From JAHRAW01 sp965212085 (GTDB taxonomy: Bacteria; Pseudomonadota; Gammaproteobacteria; Arenicellales; Poriferihabitantaceae): a DNA stretch of 64,000 nucleotides. The DNA lies in the NCBI GenBank assembly GCA_965212085.1, contig OZ243042.1:1984001-2048000 (forward strand), read 5' to 3'. The stretch's first letter is position 1, and the number at the start of each line of letters is the position of its first letter. The translations under genes were made by a program, and so were the position numbers. Under the pieces are notes generated by a model. It saw nothing but the letters and a program-made list of their open reading frames with translations. It ran no database searches and was not told the DNA's origin. Shown one piece after another: positions 59,814-64,000 of the stretch.

Positions 59814-60944
59814 CTAACCGCCGGTTTCCAGCGCGCCGGTTTCAAGGGCGCCGGTTTCAAGAGCGTTCAGCACGCGCACGCCGAACTCATCGGTGCTGAC
59901 CATGGTGATGTCGGAACCCGGCCTCGACAAATCCGGCGTTGAGTAGCCGTCGGCGAATACCGACTGCATGGCGCGCCACAAATTGTTCGCTTCCTCGGCC
60001 ATGCCGAAACTCATTTCCAGCATCATCGCCACCGAGCCGATCATGGCATATGGGTTGGCGATATTTTTGCCGGCGATGTCCGGGGCGGAGCCGTGGGACG
60101 GTTCGTAGTACGCCTTGTCCGGGCCGATGCAGGCCGAAGGCATCAGCCCGAGGGAGCCGAGGATGCCGCCGGCCTGGTCGCTCAGTATATCGCCGAACAG
60201 GTTTTCCATGACCATGACGTCGAACTGCCCGGGGTTGAGGCAAAGATAGGTCGCCGCCGCGTCCACCAGAACGTTTTCCACGCGCACTTCGGGAAAATCC
60301 CGCCCGACTTCTTCGAAGACTTCGCACCACAGGACGCTCGATTTCAATACGTTGCTCTTGTGAACGCTGTGCAGTTTTTTCCCGCGCTTTTGCGCGGCTT
60401 CAAACGCGACCCGCGCGATTCGTTCGATCTGGAACTCGTCGTATTCCAGTTGTTCCGAGGCGTAGCGAAGCCCGTGTTCGTTGACGCCGGTTTCCTTTTT
60501 GCCGAAATACACGCCGCCCACCAGTTCGCGGATGATCAGGATGTCCAACCCGTCGCCGATAATTTCCGGTCTGAGCGGCGAGAAGTGCGCCAGCCCCGCC
60601 GGCAGGCGCACCGGGCGAAAGTTGGCGTAGGTGTCGTAGCGGCGGCGCATCGGCAGCAACCCGCCCCTTTCCGGCTGCTGGTCCACCGGAATCTGTTTTG
60701 ACGCCTCAACGCCGAGTCCGATGGGGCCCTTGAGGATGGCGTCGGCCTCGTCGCACACCGCCCTGGTTTCGTCGGGAAAACTCTGGCCGGTTTCAAACCA
60801 CGCGCCGGCGCCGAACAAGGCCGGAATCAGTTCAAAGGAAACCTCGTTGCGCTGCTCGATAAAGCGCAGCGCCTTGAGCGCATGCTGCATGATTTCCTCG
60901 CCGATGCCGTCGCCGGCGAGCACCGCAATTTTATAGTTGTTCAT
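59814..60944 (-). CDS. 3-isopropylmalate dehydrogenase-like enzyme (LeuB family)
   Basis: A 376-residue beta-decarboxylating dehydrogenase. Start MNNYKIAVLAGDGIGEEIM, Arg-rich LLPMRRRYDTYANFRPVRLP, RELVGGVYFGKKE (the leucine-branch signature), metal site in MVMENLFGDILSDQAGG and cofactor site HGSAPDIAGKNIANP. It may be the LeuB of this strain, although far from leuA and without leuCD; a tartrate- or hydroxyacid-type relative cannot be excluded. The C-terminus carries three LETGA copies encoded by a 15-base repeat (59818-59860). ATG 60944 lies inside the region after the enoyl-CoA hydratase stop. Confidence 0.82.
   Translation of the reverse strand: MNNYKIAVLAGDGIGEEIMQHALKALRFIEQRNEVSFELIPALFGAGAWFETGQSFPDETRAVCDEADAILKGPIGLGVEASKQIPVDQQPERGGLLPMRRRYDTYANFRPVRLPAGLAHFSPLRPEIIGDGLDILIIRELVGGVYFGKKETGVNEHGLRYASEQLEYDEFQIERIARVAFEAAQKRGKKLHSVHKSNVLKSSVLWCEVFEEVGRDFPEVRVENVLVDAAATYLCLNPGQFDVMVMENLFGDILSDQAGGILGSLGLMPSACIGPDKAYYEPSHGSAPDIAGKNIANPYAMIGSVAMMLEMSFGMAEEANNLWRAMQSVFADGYSTPDLSRPGSDITMVSTDEFGVRVLNALETGALETGALETGG
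59818..59860 (-). repeat. 15-base tandem repeat at the C-terminus of the LeuB-like gene
   Basis: Three copies of a CCGGTTTCAAGGGCG-like unit encode LETGA-LETGA-LETGG, beyond the last conserved part of the fold. Confidence 0.8.
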
Positions 60945-60975
60945 TGTTTGTTTTTGGGATTGATGGATAACAGAA

Positions 60976-61779
60976 TCAGCGCGGCCAGTCCGGTTTGCGT
61001 TTCTCAATGAACGCGTCAATACCCTCGCGGGTTTCCGGCAGCATCATGTTGTCGGACATGGTGTCGGTTGCGCCGACGTAGGCGTTGGCAAGGCCCTGTT
61101 CAAGCTGCGCATAAAACCGCCGCTTGCCGAGTTGAATAACGCGCGGCGGTTTGGACGCGATGTTTGCGGCCAGTTGCCCGACGGCGTTGTCCAGTTCAGG
61201 CGCTGCCACCGCCTGATTGATCAAGCCGTAGCGCAGCGCGGTTTCGGCGTCAATGAACTCCCCGGTGAGCAGCATTTCCATGGCCCGCTTGCGCGAGATG
61301 TTGCGGCTCAGCGCCACCGCCGGCGTCGAACAAAACAACCCGACGCGCACCCCGGACACCGCAAACCGCGCGCTGTCGGCGGCCACGGCGAGATCGCAAC
61401 TTGCCACCAGTTGGCAGCCGGCGGCGGTGGCCATGCCCTGCACTTTGGCGATAACCGGCTGCGGCAAACTGGTCAGTTTGGTCATGATCCCGCTGCACTT
61501 GGAAAACAATTTGTGCTGGTAGGAATGATCGTCGTGTTGGCGCATCTGTTTGAGGTCGTGGCCGGCGCAAAACGCCTTGCCGGCGGCGGCCAGCACCACC
61601 ACGCGAACCGACGCATCCCCGGCAACCCGGTCCAGCGCTTCGGCAAGGCCGTCCAGCAAATCTTCGGACAGCGCGTTGTATTGCTCCGGGCGGTTGAGGG
61701 TCAGCGTGGCGACATCGTTTTCGCTTTCGTACAATAGCACCGGCGTGACCGGTTTGGCCGGGGAGTGTTGGTCGTTCAT
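60976..61779 (-). CDS. Enoyl-CoA hydratase/isomerase family protein
   Basis: About 267 residues, crotonase fold. Oxyanion-hole motifs KAFCAGHDLKQM and GMATAAGCQLVASCDLAVAAD; the later VGLFCSTPAVALSRNISRKRAMEMLLTGE is typical of ECHDC3-like enoyl-CoA hydratases. The residue equivalent to the second catalytic Glu falls in CSTPAV rather than a Glu, so it may not be a standard beta-oxidation hydratase. 31 bases ahead of the LeuB-like gene. Confidence 0.85.
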   Translation of the reverse strand: MNDQHSPAKPVTPVLLYESENDVATLTLNRPEQYNALSEDLLDGLAEALDRVAGDASVRVVVLAAAGKAFCAGHDLKQMRQHDDHSYQHKLFSKCSGIMTKLTSLPQPVIAKVQGMATAAGCQLVASCDLAVAADSARFAVSGVRVGLFCSTPAVALSRNISRKRAMEMLLTGEFIDAETALRYGLINQAVAAPELDNAVGQLAANIASKPPRVIQLGKRRFYAQLEQGLANAYVGATDTMSDNMMLPETREGIDAFIEKRKPDWPR

Positions 61780-61848
61780 AGAAAATTGCAAATTGAAATT
61801 GTAAATGTAATGGAATTGAAAAATCAGTGTATGGGTTCACTCTACTCC

Positions 61849-61919
61849 GTCATTCCCGAGCGTTAGTGTCCGTTGCCGCGCAAACGGTTTGCGGTTACCT
61901 GGGTACTCGGCAATCCAGA
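61849..61919 (+). repeat. Intergenic palindromic repeat, type A (degenerate)
   Basis: The left arm is intact (ATTCCCGAGCGTTAGTGTCC) while the right arm has drifted (GGTTACCTGGGTACTCGGCA). Lies between the hydratase and cytochrome genes. Confidence 0.8.
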
Positions 61920-61940
61920 TATTCGTCCGGCGGACGCGGC

Positions 61941-62393
61941 CTACTGCGACTGCTCCACCATAAACTCCACCGCCGCCTCAACCTCATCATCACTCAACGC
62001 CGCGTTCCCGCCCTTGGCGATCATCACACCGGTCTCGCCCTGAAACCCGTTGATGGCATGCTCCACCAGCACCGCCATCCCCTGCGCAATTCGCGCGCTC
62101 CAGGCGTCAACGTCACCCGTCTTCGGCGCCCCGGCAATCCCGCCCCCATGACAGGCCACGCACCCGCTGTTGTAAACCGCCTCCCCGTCCTGGCCCGCCC
62201 CGGCGGCGGCTCCGGTACCGACAGTGGCCGTGCCGCCCGCCGCCACCACGTTCAACTTGCCTTCGGGCATGGTGCGGGCTTCAAGGGCTTCAGGCGTATT
62301 GTGGTCCGCCGGCGCGATCGTGTGCATTACCAGCACGGCGAAGAATGCCCAAAAAAGCCGGGCGGGGAGGGCGAGGTTTGGTGATTTCATCAA
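61941..62393 (-). CDS. Cytochrome c5-like monoheme c-type cytochrome
   Basis: A 150-residue protein with an N-terminal hydrophobic anchor or signal (LFWAFFAVLVMHT). Heme attachment CVACH occurs in VYNSGCVACHGGGIAGAPKTGD, and the distal methionine is probably in GVMIAKGGNAALSDDEVEAAVEFMV, the cytochrome c5 layout. A Gly/Ala/Thr-rich linker joins them. Likely a periplasmic electron carrier to terminal oxidases. Confidence 0.9.
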   Translation of the reverse strand: MMKSPNLALPARLFWAFFAVLVMHTIAPADHNTPEALEARTMPEGKLNVVAAGGTATVGTGAAAGAGQDGEAVYNSGCVACHGGGIAGAPKTGDVDAWSARIAQGMAVLVEHAINGFQGETGVMIAKGGNAALSDDEVEAAVEFMVEQSQ

Positions 62394-62445
62394 TGTTTCC
62401 CAGGGTTGTTTTTTCAGAGGTGCGATGCGATTCAGGAATTATATC

Positions 62446-64000
62446 TTAAAAAATCGTGTCCGGGGGTTGCGGTTCGCGAATGCCGTACAAGGCGGTTTTC
62501 ACTTGCATTATGCGGGTTTTTTTGCCGCCGTGTACGCTCGGCTCGAAGCACCATTTGTCCCGCAGCAAATCCAGCGGGCCGAGGATTGATTCGGGCAAAC
62601 CGAGGAGTTCCACCAACACCGCGCGGTCGAGTTCGCGGCGAACTTCGTCGTGATAGGCTTCGTTGGCCGGGAGAAAATGCTTGCTCTTGAAGCGCGTGAA
62701 AATGCGCGCCGCAAGTTTATGTTGTTTGGCGGTTAGGTGGCGGGTGTCTAACATTGGTAGTTTGGGTTGATTACTGATGCTAATTACTGATCTGCCAGTT
62801 TGTTGTCGAGTTCCCCAATACCACCATAGTAACAGTCCTAATGTGGAATTTGCCCACAGCAAAATCGCGGCTTCGTGTTTTGCGTTTTTTGGTTGAACAT
62901 TCGGCCATGCGCGTCCGCCGATACTGGGCATCGGCGTTACGCATGCGGCAAGGCTCTGCGAGTTCAAGCGAAAATCCAGATTGAAATGCAAGGTGCTACG
63001 GGTCGCCCATACCGTATTGGCTGCTTGCCGCATGCCCGGCCGTACCCGCCCTTGCGTGTCCGGCTGCACGACGAAAGTGCGTTCCAAGTGAGCACGATGT
63101 GCCCACAAGCACGGGTAGGTCGGGATGTCGCGCTTCGGCTCAATATCAAATGGGCCGCGCGCGCCGCCATCAGAGTTTATCCCGCTGATATCGCGACTCA
63201 GCAATCCTCGTTCGGCAATGTTACCGAACCGGGTTATGGGGAGGGCATAGGTTTTGGTTGCGCTCGGCAGACACAACGTGCTTGTTTGCAGCGTCTCCAC
63301 GGTGGTGACCAAGTCATGGTCTAACACGCCAACCGCACCGCCATTGGATAAGACGCCGTGGATAACTTCGCCCAGGAAGTCGCCGCCGACCCAAATGGCG
63401 GATTCTGCTTCGTTGATTGCGCGCGCCACCACCGCAGACTGCACCGGGCTTGCCGGGCGTTTCCGCAATGAGACAAAGCGCACCGGCGCATTGCCTCTTG
63501 TGCGTTTTTTTGCGCGCTTTTTGCCAATCAACAACACTTCGGCGATGGCGGTGTCGGCGGAAAAAGAAGAGGTCTTCGTTCCGCTTGAAACCAGCGAGAC
63601 CAGCGTGATGTCGTCATAACGCGCATTCACAAACTCCCGGCTACGTGCCCATCCCTTGCCTTGTGCAAAAACGGCCGGCAACACCAATGCCAGTACGCCG
63701 CCTGATTTAAGTTTTTGATGCGCGAGGTCTATAAAGTTGGAGGCGAGACCGGCATTGCCATGCCCGGCGCGTTCCGGCAGCCTTGCGTTGATTTTCCGCA
63801 AGCGTGCGGACATCGCGCGTTGTTCGTCCGCGCTGGTGGCGAAACCGGCGAATGACGGCACCGGCTTGTCGGTGATTTCATGGTTGGTCGGACGGGTGAA
63901 AGGCGGGTTCATGATGACCAAGTCGCAACTTTCGTGCTCCAACGCAAACATTGCTTGCGCGTCCCGGCCTTCTATTTTTTGTTCGCCGCGGCCACCGATG
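62446..64000 (-). CDS. Adenine-specific DNA methyltransferase, N-terminus beyond the window
   Basis: At least 517 residues; the frame is still open at the right edge. The catalytic NPPF of gamma-type N6-adenine methyltransferases is in CDLVIMNPPFTRPTNHE, followed by ASNFIDLAHQKLKSGGVLALVLPAVF. The AdoMet motif must lie upstream, outside the window. A long C-terminal part (about 350 residues) could hold target recognition. Such proteins often belong to type I-like, BREX/DISARM-like or type IIG systems; nothing here decides which. Partner genes may lie past 64000. Confidence 0.8.
   Translation of the reverse strand, partial: IGGRGEQKIEGRDAQAMFALEHESCDLVIMNPPFTRPTNHEITDKPVPSFAGFATSADEQRAMSARLRKINARLPERAGHGNAGLASNFIDLAHQKLKSGGVLALVLPAVFAQGKGWARSREFVNARYDDITLVSLVSSGTKTSSFSADTAIAEVLLIGKKRAKKRTRGNAPVRFVSLRKRPASPVQSAVVARAINEAESAIWVGGDFLGEVIHGVLSNGGAVGVLDHDLVTTVETLQTSTLCLPSATKTYALPITRFGNIAERGLLSRDISGINSDGGARGPFDIEPKRDIPTYPCLWAHRAHLERTFVVQPDTQGRVRPGMRQAANTVWATRSTLHFNLDFRLNSQSLAACVTPMPSIGGRAWPNVQPKNAKHEAAILLWANSTLGLLLWWYWGTRQQTGRSVISISNQPKLPMLDTRHLTAKQHKLAARIFTRFKSKHFLPANEAYHDEVRRELDRAVLVELLGLPESILGPLDLLRDKWCFEPSVHGGKKTRIMQVKTALYGIREPQPPDTIF

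Overview
The window is about 64 kb of dense, mostly GC-rich bacterial chromosome. Housekeeping genes point to a Gram-negative proteobacterium, most likely gamma: erpA, a grpE-dnaK-dnaJ block, ffh next to a ccsA-like gene, an ilvB-ilvH-ilvC / psd-pssA / leuA block, a poly(A)-polymerase-type pcnB, a 415-residue trpS, scpA-scpB-rluB and a cytochrome c5-like protein. A complete sulfopropanediol (DHPS) locus with TRAP transporters suggests a marine or host-associated life. I see no rRNA or CRISPR; there is one tRNA (Glu, CTC).

Layout. (1) 84-3407 (+): class III aminotransferase, BKACE-type beta-keto acid cleavage enzyme and an HDAC-fold deacetylase, followed by a truncated REP-associated transposase. 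(2) 3683-12053 (-): nine genes suyA-suyB-dctP-dctQ-dctM-hpsN-hpsO-hpsP plus a small ORF, with a divergent GntR/UTRA regulator. The genes read as uptake of 2,3-dihydroxypropane-1-sulfonate, oxidation to sulfolactate and desulfonation to pyruvate and sulfite. (3) 13099-19412 (-): a polar amino-acid-type ABC transporter followed by a second aminotransferase-BKACE-HDAC trio in the same order as the first; a LysR regulator is divergent and a GMC oxidoreductase lies beyond it. (4) 22254-31735: erpA, grpE-dnaK-dnaJ, a DinG-type helicase, tsaB, a ccsA-like gene and ffh. (5) 31739-34255: an AT-rich island with an OLD-like ATPase, a small partner gene and a broken helicase fragment, which looks like a defence module. 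(6) 34275-47211: a cystathionine-lyase-like gene and ilvBHC. A second AT-rich island (beta-class methyltransferase, PD-(D/E)XK endonuclease, Sel1-trypsin protease, pentapeptide-like membrane protein) sits between ilvC and psd. psd-pssA, a repeat-filled gap, a leucine-rich leader peptide and leuA follow. (7) 47258-56381: type 4 uracil-DNA glycosylase, an ankyrin-trypsin protease, HicBA, tRNA-Glu, an orphan HicB, pcnB, a YciO/TsaC-like gene, trpS, scpA, scpB and rluB. (8) 56335-64000: a lactate-permease-like transporter, a second repeat-filled gap, a diaminopropionate ammonia-lyase-like gene, a LeuB-like dehydrogenase, enoyl-CoA hydratase, cytochrome c5 and the 3' part of an adenine methyltransferase running off the edge.

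The most interesting points are the duplicated aminotransferase-BKACE-deacetylase module, with one copy wired to its own ABC importer; the compact ATPase plus small-protein island; the leucine leader before leuA; and a family of GTAG-headed REP palindromes and composite intergenic repeats alongside a dead RAYT transposase. All functional statements come from reading motifs and gene order; no database search was run.
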